A stretch of DNA of 64,000 bases from Alphaproteobacteria bacterium (GCA_021775955.1 JAJFGU010000022.1:186001-250000), one strand, 5' to 3'. Shown: positions 44,323-53,719, numbered from the stretch's first letter. Translations and numbers: made by a program. The notes: a model not told the origin generated them from the sequence alone.

Positions 44323-45090
44323 TTATCCTTTCACTGCTTTAATACCTGCTCTGCATACCGTATCGATAATCCTTGTGTCAATGCTGTAAGCAATAAAGGT
44401 AAACCCGCTCTCAGCCGCCTCTTTCAGGCGTTTTTCATCCGGCTCAACCACATGCAGCCCGCCGGGCTTGCCAAGAGTCTTTGCAGTTTCACGCACCTTA
44501 TCCATCGCCGCCAGCACTTCCGGATGATCGAGATCACCGGTCAACCCCATCGAAGCCGACAAATCATAGGGCCCCAGCATATAGCCATCGACCCCTTCGA
44601 CAGACAAAATCGCTTCGGCATTCTTGACCGCATTGATATGCTCAATCTGCACGATGCAGACAGCCTCGCTCGAAAGCCATGCCTGATAATCCTTAAAACC
44701 ATCCGGCGCACCGTATTTTGCCGCCCGCGCAAGACCTACCCCGCGCTTACCCTTTGGGGGATAATACAGAGCGCTAACAGCTGCTTTTGCATCGTCTGGC
44801 GTTTCAACCATCGGCACAATAATGCCGGTCGCACCCGCATCCATCACCCGCTTGATCAGGTTCTCATCGTTATTGGTCAGCCGCACCAGCGCAGGCGCGC
44901 CGCCACAATCAGCAGCGCGGATCATATCCTCGGCGCAGGCCATATCAGTGGCAGTATGCTCAAGGTCAATCGCCACCCAGTCAAAACCGCTGCGCGCCAT
45001 AATCTCAACACTCGCCGGATGACCGATCATCGCCCAACCACCGACGGTGAGGTCGCCAGCCGAAAGCTTTGATTTAAGGGATTTTGTCAT
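44323..45090 (-). CDS. HpcH/HpaI-family pyruvate-dependent aldolase
   Basis: The 255-residue TIM-barrel aldolase has GGWAMIGHPASVEIMARSGFDWVAIDLEHTATD (catalytic His, Asp and Glu), VRLTNNDENLIKRVMDAGATGIIVPMVET, RGVGLARAAKYGA and VQIEHINAVKNAEAILSVEGVDGYMLGPYDLSASMG with the metal-binding Glu and Asp. The family reversibly splits or joins 2-keto-3-deoxy acids with pyruvate as donor. Its place 7 bases upstream of the KdsB-like gene suggests synthesis of a 3-deoxy-2-ulosonic acid. The ATG at 45090 has AGGAAG 8 bases upstream. Confidence 0.85.
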   Translation of the reverse strand: MTKSLKSKLSAGDLTVGGWAMIGHPASVEIMARSGFDWVAIDLEHTATDMACAEDMIRAADCGGAPALVRLTNNDENLIKRVMDAGATGIIVPMVETPDDAKAAVSALYYPPKGKRGVGLARAAKYGAPDGFKDYQAWLSSEAVCIVQIEHINAVKNAEAILSVEGVDGYMLGPYDLSASMGLTGDLDHPEVLAAMDKVRETAKTLGKPGGLHVVEPDEKRLKEAAESGFTFIAYSIDTRIIDTVCRAGIKAVKG

Positions 45091-45165
45091 AAAAATATCT
45101 TCCTGAATTAAACGCCCGCACATAATGTGCAAAGATGGTAAGAAAGTAAAGGAAATGAGCGCTGA

Positions 45166-46302
45166 TTATAGGCTTCTTACTTGTGTCCTAGATACCAAGT
45201 CGTCTGAATGTATATTTGCTTCGAGCTTATGGTGATCATGCCGTGCCTGCTCAGCATTAACACTACGAATAAAAGACTTACCCCCGCTAATATATAAGGC
45301 CAGAGCATTGGCAATCATCAGACGACCCATTTGACGACGTGTCCATACTGTTCCACTCGCCACATGAGGAGTTGCTATCAACTTGAATTCATCCATAAGC
45401 CCGTATAGATTTTCCTTTGCCGTTCCTTCCTCATGGTGGACATCCAAAGCAGCGGCTTTAATGGTGCCGTTTTTGAGAGCCTGAACAACATCCTGTTCAA
45501 CATGAATTTCACCGCGTCCGATATTGACAAAACAGCCGTTCGCTCCAAGTTGTTTCAAAACCTCCGTATTAATGGAATTCCTAGTACCTTCATTAAGCCG
45601 AGCAGAACAAATTAATATATCACTAGCTTTGGCAAGTTCTAATAAAGAAGAATGGTACTTTGCTCTTGTATTAAAGGCCGGCAATAAACGTTGAGGGGGA
45701 ATCTCTTTGCGATTGTGATAATGAATATCCTGACCTGTAAGGTCACATAGCCTGCTTGCAACTTCATTACCAATACTGCCCATTCCGTATATTCCGACTG
45801 TTTTATTTCTTAAATCATCATGCAAAGGGGGGCGGCCTTCTTGCCAACGGCCCTTTCGAAGCCATTGATTATCATGTGCTGTGTTATTAACCAGATTTAA
45901 GACCAGCCCAAGACACATATCAGCCGCCGCACGATTAAGAACTTCTGGGGTATTACAGACGATAAGACCCCGCTCATTTGCAGCAGTAATGTCTATGGGA
46001 TCTGTTCCCGTTCCAAAATTTGAAATTCCTACCGCACTGGGAAACATATCCATATGTTCGCCTTGAACACCATTTTCTCCATCAGTAATAATGATGCTCA
46101 CCTGATCGCGCTTATCTTTTGGAATATCTTTAAGCGTAATTGCATCAGGAAGAGATCTTTTCTTATCAATAGCGACAGGCAAAATTTCAAATAGCTCTTC
46201 CAACGGCCCAAGAACAAGACTTTCCCCCGTATTAGGATGAACATGCTCATGAAGCGGGGCAACCACAGCAACAAGGGGCTTTTCAGATTCATAGTGTTTC
46301 AT
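45166..46302 (-). CDS. D-2-hydroxyacid dehydrogenase (formate-/phosphoglycerate-dehydrogenase-like)
   Basis: A 378-residue dehydrogenase with TVGIYGMGSIGNEVASRL, Arg in NIGRGEIHVEQD, HHEEG (Glu) and ATPHVASGTVWTRRQ (His), so catalytic residues are intact. Codon use is more AT-rich than the genes on either side, and it is bordered by 75- and 40-base gaps, whereas most neighbours overlap or lie within 20 bases. It is probably a later insertion. It belongs to a different subfamily from the dehydrogenase at 42.6 kb. Confidence 0.8.
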   Translation of the reverse strand: MKHYESEKPLVAVVAPLHEHVHPNTGESLVLGPLEELFEILPVAIDKKRSLPDAITLKDIPKDKRDQVSIIITDGENGVQGEHMDMFPSAVGISNFGTGTDPIDITAANERGLIVCNTPEVLNRAAADMCLGLVLNLVNNTAHDNQWLRKGRWQEGRPPLHDDLRNKTVGIYGMGSIGNEVASRLCDLTGQDIHYHNRKEIPPQRLLPAFNTRAKYHSSLLELAKASDILICSARLNEGTRNSINTEVLKQLGANGCFVNIGRGEIHVEQDVVQALKNGTIKAAALDVHHEEGTAKENLYGLMDEFKLIATPHVASGTVWTRRQMGRLMIANALALYISGGKSFIRSVNAEQARHDHHKLEANIHSDDLVSRTQVRSL

Positions 46303-46342
46303 GGAGGATCTTGTAAAAGAAATATTTCTTTATGTCAATAAA

Positions 46343-46966
46343 TTAAGCGATAATATGGAGCTCAAGTTTTGACCCTGCAGCCTGAAACAGCCTGGCAATC
46401 GGTAAATCGCTATTTTCGCCAGCTAAAACGCTCTGGCACAACGTCCATTTCTCCTGATCCGGGACCAGTAAAATCAGACGTTTACAGTCCAAAAGGGCTT
46501 CCAGTGTTAGGCTGAGCCGCTCATAGGGCTGAAAGCTTGCTGTGGCCTCAATAATATCCTTGCCGGGCCCCATATCTTCGTCCGCAAACAGCGAAGCAAA
46601 ATGCCCGTCCGGACCCATACCCAAAACCGTGACACTGGCTGGAAACGACAAATCTTCTATTTTCGCTTCACCCAACCATAGAGGCTCAACCTCAATACCT
46701 TCTTGCGCAAACAAGCGCTTTACCTGCCCGGCATTGCTTTGCGCGTCTTCCATCGGCACGCGGCGTTCATCGGTTGTTGTGATTGTGATTTGATCCCAGA
46801 GTAAATCCTGACGCGCCAATTCTTTAATAACACCCTGCGGACTACTCCCACCCGGTAAAATCAGAAAAGAATTTTCCGGTGCCATTAAATCTTCAGCAAT
46901 ACTTTCCGCCAGAGACTCCGCCATCTCTTCCTTCCTGTCATAGAAAAATGAACGCGGCTCAGACAT
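46343..46966 (-). CDS. pgl: 6-phosphogluconolactonase
   Basis: This 207-residue enzyme shows all the Pgl/DevB family blocks: LILPGGSSPQGVI, TTTDERRVP, SNAGQVKRLF and the catalytic-His segment VLGMGPDGHFASLF. It is somewhat shorter than usual (230-250). It would hydrolyse 6-phosphogluconolactone in the pentose-phosphate pathway, or act on a related sugar lactone. It lies in the glycan run with a HAD phosphatase overlapping it by 8 bases, not with zwf or edd, which suggests a pathway-specific job. Confidence 0.8.
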   Translation of the reverse strand: MSEPRSFFYDRKEEMAESLAESIAEDLMAPENSFLILPGGSSPQGVIKELARQDLLWDQITITTTDERRVPMEDAQSNAGQVKRLFAQEGIEVEPLWLGEAKIEDLSFPASVTVLGMGPDGHFASLFADEDMGPGKDIIEATASFQPYERLSLTLEALLDCKRLILLVPDQEKWTLCQSVLAGENSDLPIARLFQAAGSKLELHIIA

Positions 46967-47603
46967 TGATCACATCGGCGAGCGTGGTTAAATCGTCAAT
47001 CGCTTTGACATCCTCGGGAAACGGCCGGTCCAGACCAGCCACGATCCGCCCGATAAAGCGCGTTACCGCCTCCTGCGCGGCGTTATAATCACTGATGGTA
47101 TCACCGACCATCACGATTTTTTGCGGGTCATAGCCATATTCCGCCATGATAGACTTAAGATGCTCCGCTTTGGTGACCGGCGAGCCAAACACAGCCTTAA
47201 AATACCCACTCATGCCGCGCGCCGCAACTATCCGCTCCAGCTCTTCCTGCGGCGTGGCCGAGGCAACAAAAAGCGGCAGACGCTGATAAAACTCTTCCAG
47301 AAATTCCTTCGCCCCCGCTACCCAGTCGGATTGCACAACCTTTTCTTCCACCAGATCGGAAAAGCGGTCTGCAATTTTCTGCACTTCTTCCTCGCTCGGC
47401 GGCTTGCCCAAAAACTCACTTTGGTAATGCCGGATTTTATCAAAGCGCGACACGCCGCCATGGGCCAAATGATGCTCCAGAACTTTTTGTTGAATGTCCT
47501 GCCCGGAATCTTCGTAGAGCTGATAAAACGCTTCGCCCTTCACATGAACGGACTCGGCCAACACGCCGTCAAAGTCAAAAACAATAGCCTGAACATCACC
47601 CAT
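46959..47603 (-). CDS. HAD-superfamily sugar-phosphatase-like hydrolase
   Basis: A 214-residue HAD hydrolase: AIVFDFDGVLAES (nucleophile DxD), FVASATPQEEL, and MVGDTISDYNAA with a helical cap between. The ATG at 47603 follows the ABC transporter stop directly; an upstream extension would overlap the transporter. It resembles beta-phosphoglucomutase/phosphoglycolate phosphatases and is likely to dephosphorylate a sugar phosphate in the glycan pathway. Confidence 0.83.
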   Translation of the reverse strand: MGDVQAIVFDFDGVLAESVHVKGEAFYQLYEDSGQDIQQKVLEHHLAHGGVSRFDKIRHYQSEFLGKPPSEEEVQKIADRFSDLVEEKVVQSDWVAGAKEFLEEFYQRLPLFVASATPQEELERIVAARGMSGYFKAVFGSPVTKAEHLKSIMAEYGYDPQKIVMVGDTISDYNAAQEAVTRFIGRIVAGLDRPFPEDVKAIDDLTTLADVINV

Positions 47604-47604
47604 A

Positions 47605-49314
47605 TCAGGCCGCCATTTTCTTTTTATCAATCTTGCCGGCGCGCACTTCGTATACGGTGTCAGCATAATCCAGCACCGTCAGATTGTGCGAAATACAAAT
47701 CACCGTCATTTCTTTGGATAATTTTTTCAGCGTATCCAGCAGGTTTTGCTCGGTTTCGGGATCAAGCGCACTGGTAGCCTCATCAAGCAACAACAATTGC
47801 GGCTTGTGAACAATGGCCCGCGCAATGGCTATGCGTTGACGCTGCCCGCCTGAAAGCTTGCGACCGTTTTCGCCGACGGGCGCTTCCAGACCGCCGGGCA
47901 TTTTTTCAACAAACTCTTTCGCCCCGGCCGCTTCCAAAGCCTGCCATACCTGCTCCTCGCTTATATTACCGCGGCCGACAAGAACGTTTTCGATCACATT
48001 ATCGTTAAACAGAAAAACCTCCTGCGGCACAAAACCGAGAACCTTACGCCATTTCTCAAGATCAATTTCATCAAGTGATGTGCCGTTAATTAAAACCTGC
48101 CCGGTTTTCGGCTGGTAAAAACCGCTGAGCAAATCCAGCGCGGTTGTCTTGCCCGACCCCGACGGCCCAACCAGCGCCGTCATCTTATTGGGCTCAAAAC
48201 TCAAATCGGCTTTGGACAAAACAGAATGCTCGGCATGAGAAAAGGATACGCCCTTAAATTCTACAGACTCGATCTGCGCCGGAGCCTCGCCTGTTCCCGG
48301 CCAGTTATCGGCTGCGGCTTCCGTCTCTTCAATTGAATCCAGCAACGACCACAGTGCACTTTCCTGCACCGCCAGGCGCTGATATTCCGATTGCATGCCG
48401 CTCATACCGGTGAGCATGCGAAAAAACAACACGCATACCAAAGCCAGATCGCTCGCCTCCAGGCCTCCGTAAACAACCGCAATGTAAATCCCGGCCAGCG
48501 CCGTGATCACCATCAACGGCTCATGAAAAATGCGCATAGACTGCCCGGTGATCAGCTGCTCATATTGCGCTCTCTGCAAGCCGGATGAATCCCCGCCCAG
48601 CGTTTCCAGAAATTTTGACTCAAGCGCCATCGCCCGCAGCGGCTTAATGCCCTGCAACATATCGGCCATATGGGACAACAAACCCTTTTCCATTTCCGTT
48701 TGCCGCTGACCTGCCTTGCGCGCGATATGCACCAAAACCCAAAGCGCAGAAGCCAGCAAAACCCCAACAATGATACCGCCGCTAAAAACCTTCCACGAAA
48801 CCAGAAACGCCCCGGTAGCATAAATCAGAAACTGAATACCGCTGGCAACGCAGCGCGCCGCCGAAATAAATGCCATTGAAGATCGATAACCTTCCATGAC
48901 CACAGCATTCAGGCTTTTGCCCATGGCATGACCGGCAAAGAATTTCCAGTTCGCTTTCAAAAGCGCCTGCATAAGCCGAAGCCGCAAATCCCCGGCAATT
49001 TTAGCAACGGTCTGGCTGACATAGCGCATGCACAGCCATAAAATGAGAGCTTTCATCGTCATGGCAACGCCAATAAAAGCAGCTATCGTCAAAAAATCAG
49101 GCTCAAGATTAAGGGCTGCAAAAAAACCATTAAGAGGCCCAATAGCAAGCCCCTCCTGCACATCCCCCTCAAGCACAATCTGCAGGAAAGGCAAAAACGC
49201 CATTACCCCGACAGCCTCCGCAATCCCGGCCAAGATCAAAAGACCAATGACCAGCAAAGAGCGCTTACGATACTCTTTGAAGAAAAACGAATATGTCCGT
49301 CCTGGATTGATCAT
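47605..49314 (-). CDS. ABC transporter, fused permease/ATPase (flippase-like)
   Basis: The 569-residue half-transporter has five or six N-terminal membrane helices (about 20-310) and an ATPase domain with Walker A GPSGSGKTT, signature LSGGQRQRIAIARA and Walker B LLLLDEATSALD. It resembles MsbA/PglK-type exporters. In a glycan locus lacking wzx and wzy it is the most plausible flippase for a lipid-linked oligosaccharide. It overlaps the GT2 gene by 4 bases (ATGA). Confidence 0.87.
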   Translation of the reverse strand: MINPGRTYSFFFKEYRKRSLLVIGLLILAGIAEAVGVMAFLPFLQIVLEGDVQEGLAIGPLNGFFAALNLEPDFLTIAAFIGVAMTMKALILWLCMRYVSQTVAKIAGDLRLRLMQALLKANWKFFAGHAMGKSLNAVVMEGYRSSMAFISAARCVASGIQFLIYATGAFLVSWKVFSGGIIVGVLLASALWVLVHIARKAGQRQTEMEKGLLSHMADMLQGIKPLRAMALESKFLETLGGDSSGLQRAQYEQLITGQSMRIFHEPLMVITALAGIYIAVVYGGLEASDLALVCVLFFRMLTGMSGMQSEYQRLAVQESALWSLLDSIEETEAAADNWPGTGEAPAQIESVEFKGVSFSHAEHSVLSKADLSFEPNKMTALVGPSGSGKTTALDLLSGFYQPKTGQVLINGTSLDEIDLEKWRKVLGFVPQEVFLFNDNVIENVLVGRGNISEEQVWQALEAAGAKEFVEKMPGGLEAPVGENGRKLSGGQRQRIAIARAIVHKPQLLLLDEATSALDPETEQNLLDTLKKLSKEMTVICISHNLTVLDYADTVYEVRAGKIDKKKMAA

Positions 49315-50126
49315 GATAATTGCCTTGCTCCCTGGCTCTTACTGTCCTTATGACTGCGCCATTTCTTAAGAATAGAATATGGCACAAGCGCAATAGCAAG
49401 GCTACGAAAGCTATGATAAAGCGCCGGAAAAGGGTTTGTATTATGCTTGAGCCGCGCCCGCATTGCGTCGAAAAACTGCGGCCAGCGTCTTTTGACTGTA
49501 ATTGAATCGTTCCCGACATATCTGCGCATTAAAGGCTCTTCTATCATCGCCAACTTTCCTTCTTTGGCCATGCGCATCCACAGCTCCATATCCTGCGATG
49601 TTTTAAAACTTTCATCATAACCGGAAAGCTTTTTACAAATATCGGCGCGCATCATAGCGCTCGCATGCGGAAACGGGGTCTTTAAAAACACAACCTTCTG
49701 CAACTCATCTTCACTGTAATGCCCCCAACGAGCGGTAAACCCGTCCGGATAAAGATCATCAGCCCCGCTACCCACCACGACCACATCCTGATTGTTCTCC
49801 AGCACCACAACCTGCTTTTCAAAACGCTGCGGATAAGAGATATCATCCGCATCCTGGCGCGCGATATAGTTTCCCTTGGCCAGCGACAAGCCCTTGTTCA
49901 AAGCTTTGGTCAGTCCTGTATTATCCTGCGTATGGACCTGAATGCGCGCATCCTTTTCGCTAAAATCTTTTAAAATATCCGGCGTGAAATCCGTCGAGCC
50001 GTCATCAATGATAATAAATTCAAAATCAGAAAAGCTCTGGCTCAGAATACTTTCTATAGCCTTGCCAACGCAATCGCCGTCATTATAAACGGACATGATG
50101 ACTGATATAGCTGGGTTCTCTGACAT
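49311..50126 (-). CDS. Family 2 glycosyltransferase
   Basis: A 271-residue GT-A enzyme: ISVIMSVYNDGDCVGKAIESILSQSFSDFEFIIIDDGSTD, the metal-binding DADD of IARQDADDISYPQRF, and a C-terminal ~60 residues with a basic/hydrophobic membrane-associating end. Starts at ATG 50126 or GTG 50129 are both possible; the first overlaps the upstream stop as TGATG. It transfers an unknown sugar in glycan assembly. Confidence 0.87.
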   Translation of the reverse strand: MSENPAISVIMSVYNDGDCVGKAIESILSQSFSDFEFIIIDDGSTDFTPDILKDFSEKDARIQVHTQDNTGLTKALNKGLSLAKGNYIARQDADDISYPQRFEKQVVVLENNQDVVVVGSGADDLYPDGFTARWGHYSEDELQKVVFLKTPFPHASAMMRADICKKLSGYDESFKTSQDMELWMRMAKEGKLAMIEEPLMRRYVGNDSITVKRRWPQFFDAMRARLKHNTNPFPALYHSFRSLAIALVPYSILKKWRSHKDSKSQGARQLS

Positions 50127-50971
50127 CACTTCTTCTTCGCAATCACATAGGCACGCTGATCATTGGAGCGCACAACGTTCTTATCGTAGCCAAAGCCCTC
50201 GCAGCCTTCATCCACCGCACGGACCAGGCCGGGGAAAACATTTTCACTATAATCATCGAAAACAATAACATCGCCACTTTTTTGATATGGGACCACGCGC
50301 TTCAGCTCGGCCATCACATCTTTATATGTATGCGCGCCATCTAAAAACGCAAAATGAACACGGCCCAAAACGGCTTTTTTCATCATAATGCGGCTGTCAC
50401 CCTCGATAAAAATAATACTGGAATCAACAAACTCACGCCACGGCGCCAGCAACTCTGCCCGCGTCTTGAGCCCTTCCACATCATCAATACAGTTCCAGTA
50501 CATCTTTGTGTGATGGGGCAAAACATCGAACGTCATGATCTGTCCGGCAATCTCCGCATCAACTAAAGCCTTTGCCATCACCACAGAAGAAAACCCGCGC
50601 GCTGTTCCTGTTTCAACAATATTGATTTTGCTTTGACCCACTCCAGCCAGATATTCCCGCAGCGCCGTATAAAGAACTCTTCCATGCTGGTAACACAAAG
50701 GTGAATCTTTCACCACAATCTGCGTATGCAGAGCCAGATCATCAAGCCAGTCTTTTGGGGCTGCATATCCCTTGCCCTTTTCAAACGCATCGATCTCGAA
50801 ATAAGCATTCTTCCGCTCCTCTTCCCACAGCGCCCTGTATTGTTCTTCCGTTGCCCGGGGAGTGCGGCCAAAAGGATAATCATGCCAATAATGCGCCGCC
50901 CAGCCATCAGAAAATTTCTGCACCCGGCGCGCTACCATATTGGAGATATGTTTCAACGTCCCAACCATCAT
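50126..50971 (-). CDS. CmcI/Methyltransf_24-type class I methyltransferase
   Basis: This 281-residue protein has INIVETGTARGFSSVVMAKALVDAEIAGQIMTFDVLPH, FIEGDSRIMMKKAV, VHFAFLDGAHTYKDVMAELKRVVPYQKSGDVIVFDDYS, the pattern of catechol-/cephalosporin-type O-methyltransferases. It overlaps the flanking GT4 gene by 4 bases. The ATG at 50968 has the better distance from AAGGA. Likely role: O-methylation in glycan maturation, inferred. Confidence 0.78.
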   Translation of the reverse strand: MMVGTLKHISNMVARRVQKFSDGWAAHYWHDYPFGRTPRATEEQYRALWEEERKNAYFEIDAFEKGKGYAAPKDWLDDLALHTQIVVKDSPLCYQHGRVLYTALREYLAGVGQSKINIVETGTARGFSSVVMAKALVDAEIAGQIMTFDVLPHHTKMYWNCIDDVEGLKTRAELLAPWREFVDSSIIFIEGDSRIMMKKAVLGRVHFAFLDGAHTYKDVMAELKRVVPYQKSGDVIVFDDYSENVFPGLVRAVDEGCEGFGYDKNVVRSNDQRAYVIAKKK

Positions 50972-52128
50972 CGTCCTTCCATCAGGGAATCATACAAAGC
51001 CAGCTCGCGCCTGACCAGATTATCCAGTGTATGTTTTTGCAGGATTTGCTGCCTGGCACCTTCGCCAAGCCTCTCTCTCAGGGCAGGCTTGCCCATCAGG
51101 TTTTCTAGCCCTTCCCTGATAGAGGCCGCTTTTGTCCCGCATAAAGCGCCACTGACCCCCGGCTCTATAATAGTTTCGATTCCCGAAACCCTTGATCCCA
51201 AAACCGCGCAGCCGCAAGACATGGCCTCCAGCAATGTTTTGGGATTGCCTTCATAATGCGATGGTAAAACAAAAACCGGATAGGCATTATAAATGTCGGG
51301 CAACTGATCATTGGGCACCGAGCCAAGAAAATTAACATTGGCACCGAGATCTTTCGCCGTTTTTTCCAATTCCTCCCTCAATTCACCTTCTCCAACAATA
51401 TCCAGTTCCCATGGCGTCCCGGCCACAGCCTTTATAAGCTGCCTCAGGTTTTTTTGCTTGTTGAGACGCCCGACATAAAGAATAGAGTTTTCCTTTTTCG
51501 GCACATCTTTAGGTACAAAAACACTGGTTTCAATCCAGTTGGGATGGATAGAAATCTTTGCCTTGGGCATTTTAAAATATTTGACGACGTCCCTGGCATC
51601 GGAAACCGTCCCCACACAAATATGATCGGCGGTATTATAGGTGAACCAGCTAATCATGGAGACAAAAAAACTGCGCAGAAAGCCATGGCCTTGCTTCATT
51701 GTGAAGACGTATAATTCGTAGCCACAACGGGCGATCATCTTCTTACGAAAGATAATTTTACTGATCGCCGCACACCAGCCGCCCCACATCTGATTGGTTT
51801 TATATATGTCACAGCCCTTCAAAACATCGCGCAGCTTCCACGGCACCAAAAGAGAGCAAAAAGCTCGCAAAACCTTGTTATCCGGGCGCGGCAGATAATT
51901 ATAAAGCGGTACCACCTCTATACCTGCGAGAGTTTTAGCGATCTCTACATCTTCCGCACCGCCCCACGTCAAAAAGACAATTTCAACGCCCTTATCACGC
52001 AACTCCTCATAGATCCGCACCTCTCTTTGTAGCAACCCTGTTTCTTGCCAGAGCGCCAGCGACACATCCCATGTAAAAAACAGGGCCATGCGGTATTTGT
52101 TTTTTTCAGCTTCCCGATCCATGCTCAT
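50968..52128 (-). CDS. Family 4 glycosyltransferase
   Basis: A 386-residue GT-B enzyme with SILYVGRLNKQKNLRQLIKAVAG, VNFLGSVPNDQLPDIYNAYPVFVLPSHYEGNPKTLLEAMSCGCAVLGSRVSGIETII. The E-x7-E motif (EGNPKTLLE) is intact. The N-terminal half holds a Rossmann-like fold. It adds a sugar during glycan assembly; the donor is unknown. It starts 5 bases after the FkbM gene. Confidence 0.88.
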   Translation of the reverse strand: MSMDREAEKNKYRMALFFTWDVSLALWQETGLLQREVRIYEELRDKGVEIVFLTWGGAEDVEIAKTLAGIEVVPLYNYLPRPDNKVLRAFCSLLVPWKLRDVLKGCDIYKTNQMWGGWCAAISKIIFRKKMIARCGYELYVFTMKQGHGFLRSFFVSMISWFTYNTADHICVGTVSDARDVVKYFKMPKAKISIHPNWIETSVFVPKDVPKKENSILYVGRLNKQKNLRQLIKAVAGTPWELDIVGEGELREELEKTAKDLGANVNFLGSVPNDQLPDIYNAYPVFVLPSHYEGNPKTLLEAMSCGCAVLGSRVSGIETIIEPGVSGALCGTKAASIREGLENLMGKPALRERLGEGARQQILQKHTLDNLVRRELALYDSLMEGR

Positions 52129-52133
52129 GGCCT

Positions 52134-52748
52134 TTAAAACCAGTCCGTATAAATTTTATTTTTATGTGGCGAGCGGCTTATTTTTTCCTGCAGCTGCACC
52201 TCCTTCTCGGCAAAGCCTTTGTGCTTTCCTCCATGCGTTTCCAGCAAAATGTGATCGATCTTATCCGCATTATCCAAAACACAATCCATGATGTCGTATT
52301 CGCCACCCTCAATATCTATCTTTATCAGTTTTATGTACTCATGCGCGGCCAGAACCTCTGCAATATCGGAAACTGCCACCTCGAGATATTCTTCAGAGAC
52401 ATTGCTTTTTTCCGCTTGCAACGACCCTGCCTGCGAAAACATCACCTCTGAATCTGTGTGATTTTCATGCAGCCATAATTTGGCGCTCCCCGAATAATTT
52501 GACACAGCCGCCTGATGCAGCGTGACATCCTCATTACCGCCAACCCGCTTCTTAAGCACCTCAAACGCATGATCATTCGGCTCATAAGCGTAAACTTTAG
52601 CCCCCCGGCGCAGGAAGTATTCAGCCACCTCGCCAACATTGGCACCCAGATCAATCACCACATCGCCCGGCCGGATATCAAAGCGGCGCAAATAAGCATA
52701 TTTCGGCGACACAAACTCTTTAACAACCTGTTTCACTGCTCTCAACAT
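52134..52748 (-). CDS. FkbM-family methyltransferase
   Basis: The 204-residue FkbM methyltransferase has VVIDLGANVGEVAEYFLRRGAKVYAYEPNDHAFEVLKKR and YIKLIKIDIEGGEYDIMDCVLDNADKIDHILLETHG, both canonical. It overlaps the epimerase gene by 7 bases. It is about 60 residues shorter than the FkbM protein at 23.6 kb, so the two probably have different substrates. Confidence 0.86.
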   Translation of the reverse strand: MLRAVKQVVKEFVSPKYAYLRRFDIRPGDVVIDLGANVGEVAEYFLRRGAKVYAYEPNDHAFEVLKKRVGGNEDVTLHQAAVSNYSGSAKLWLHENHTDSEVMFSQAGSLQAEKSNVSEEYLEVAVSDIAEVLAAHEYIKLIKIDIEGGEYDIMDCVLDNADKIDHILLETHGGKHKGFAEKEVQLQEKISRSPHKNKIYTDWF

Positions 52749-53719
52749 GCGGCGGCCCGTTTCGTGAATTGAACAATATTTTTCAATCCTTCATACAAAT
52801 TCATATGCGGCGCAAAATTAAAAAGGCCTTCTGCTTTGGTAATATCGGCGCAGGAAATTCTGATATCACCTTCGCGGAAGCCCCTGTACAAGGGCTCGGA
52901 CTTACCGCCCTTGATGTCCTGAATCATCGAAAACAATTCATTCAGCGTTGTCGCCTGACCGGAGCCGATATTATAAACCTGACCAGGCACCTCGTCACTT
53001 TGTGTCATCGCCGCTAAAACATTGGCCTGCACCACATCGCTGACATGACAAAAATCACGCACGGTCTCACCGTCACCAAAAATACAAACGTCGCTACCTT
53101 CACCCATAGCCTCCACCCATTTTGGAATAACGGCGGCATAAGCCCCGTTCGGGTCTTGGCGCGGACCGTAGATATTGAAATACCGCAGACCTATGGTTTC
53201 CAGACCTGAATCTTGCGCATCCTGCTCATTTTTGATCTTCCCATCCGCATAGGGCGATTTCGGCTGCAACTCATGCGTTTCCTTGCGCGGCTCTGCGCCG
53301 CCATCGCCATAAACAGCGCTGGAGCTGGCATAAACAACACGCTTCACACCGGTTTTCTCAGCGGCCTTCAAGATATTTCGAAAGCCGCCAACATTGACCG
53401 CCCGCACCATCTCCGGCTCTTCAATAGATTTCACCACCGACGCCACAGCCGCGTGATGCAAGATAAAATCAATACCCTCACAGGCCTTCAGACAGACATC
53501 CTCATCACGGGTATCACCTTCAATAAAGGTAAATTTGTCAGCCGCCTGTGGAAGATTCTCTTTCTTGCCGGTTGAGAGGTCATCAAGCCCCACAACTTCC
53601 TGTCCAAGCCCCAGCAACCCTTCCACAAGATGCGAGCCGATAAAGCCCGCCGCGCCGCTCACCAGCCAGCGCCGGGGGCTTTCAGACAAAGCAGAACGCA
53701 TTTCATCATAAGGGCTCAT
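52742..53719 (-). CDS. WbpP-like UDP-sugar C4-epimerase
   Basis: A 325-residue extended SDR: SPYDEMRSALSESPRRWLVSGAAGFIGSHL matches the start of WbpP/TviC-type UDP-GlcNAc 4-epimerases, so I place the start at 53719 rather than 53812. Further motifs are VYASSSAVYGDGG, SPYADGKIKNE (YxxxK) and LRYFNIYGPRQDPNGAYAAVIPKW. It is the first gene of the 31-kb minus-strand glycan run and is divergent from a TetR gene. It would supply UDP-GalNAc-type precursors. Confidence 0.84.
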   Translation of the reverse strand: MSPYDEMRSALSESPRRWLVSGAAGFIGSHLVEGLLGLGQEVVGLDDLSTGKKENLPQAADKFTFIEGDTRDEDVCLKACEGIDFILHHAAVASVVKSIEEPEMVRAVNVGGFRNILKAAEKTGVKRVVYASSSAVYGDGGAEPRKETHELQPKSPYADGKIKNEQDAQDSGLETIGLRYFNIYGPRQDPNGAYAAVIPKWVEAMGEGSDVCIFGDGETVRDFCHVSDVVQANVLAAMTQSDEVPGQVYNIGSGQATTLNELFSMIQDIKGGKSEPLYRGFREGDIRISCADITKAEGLFNFAPHMNLYEGLKNIVQFTKRAAAC

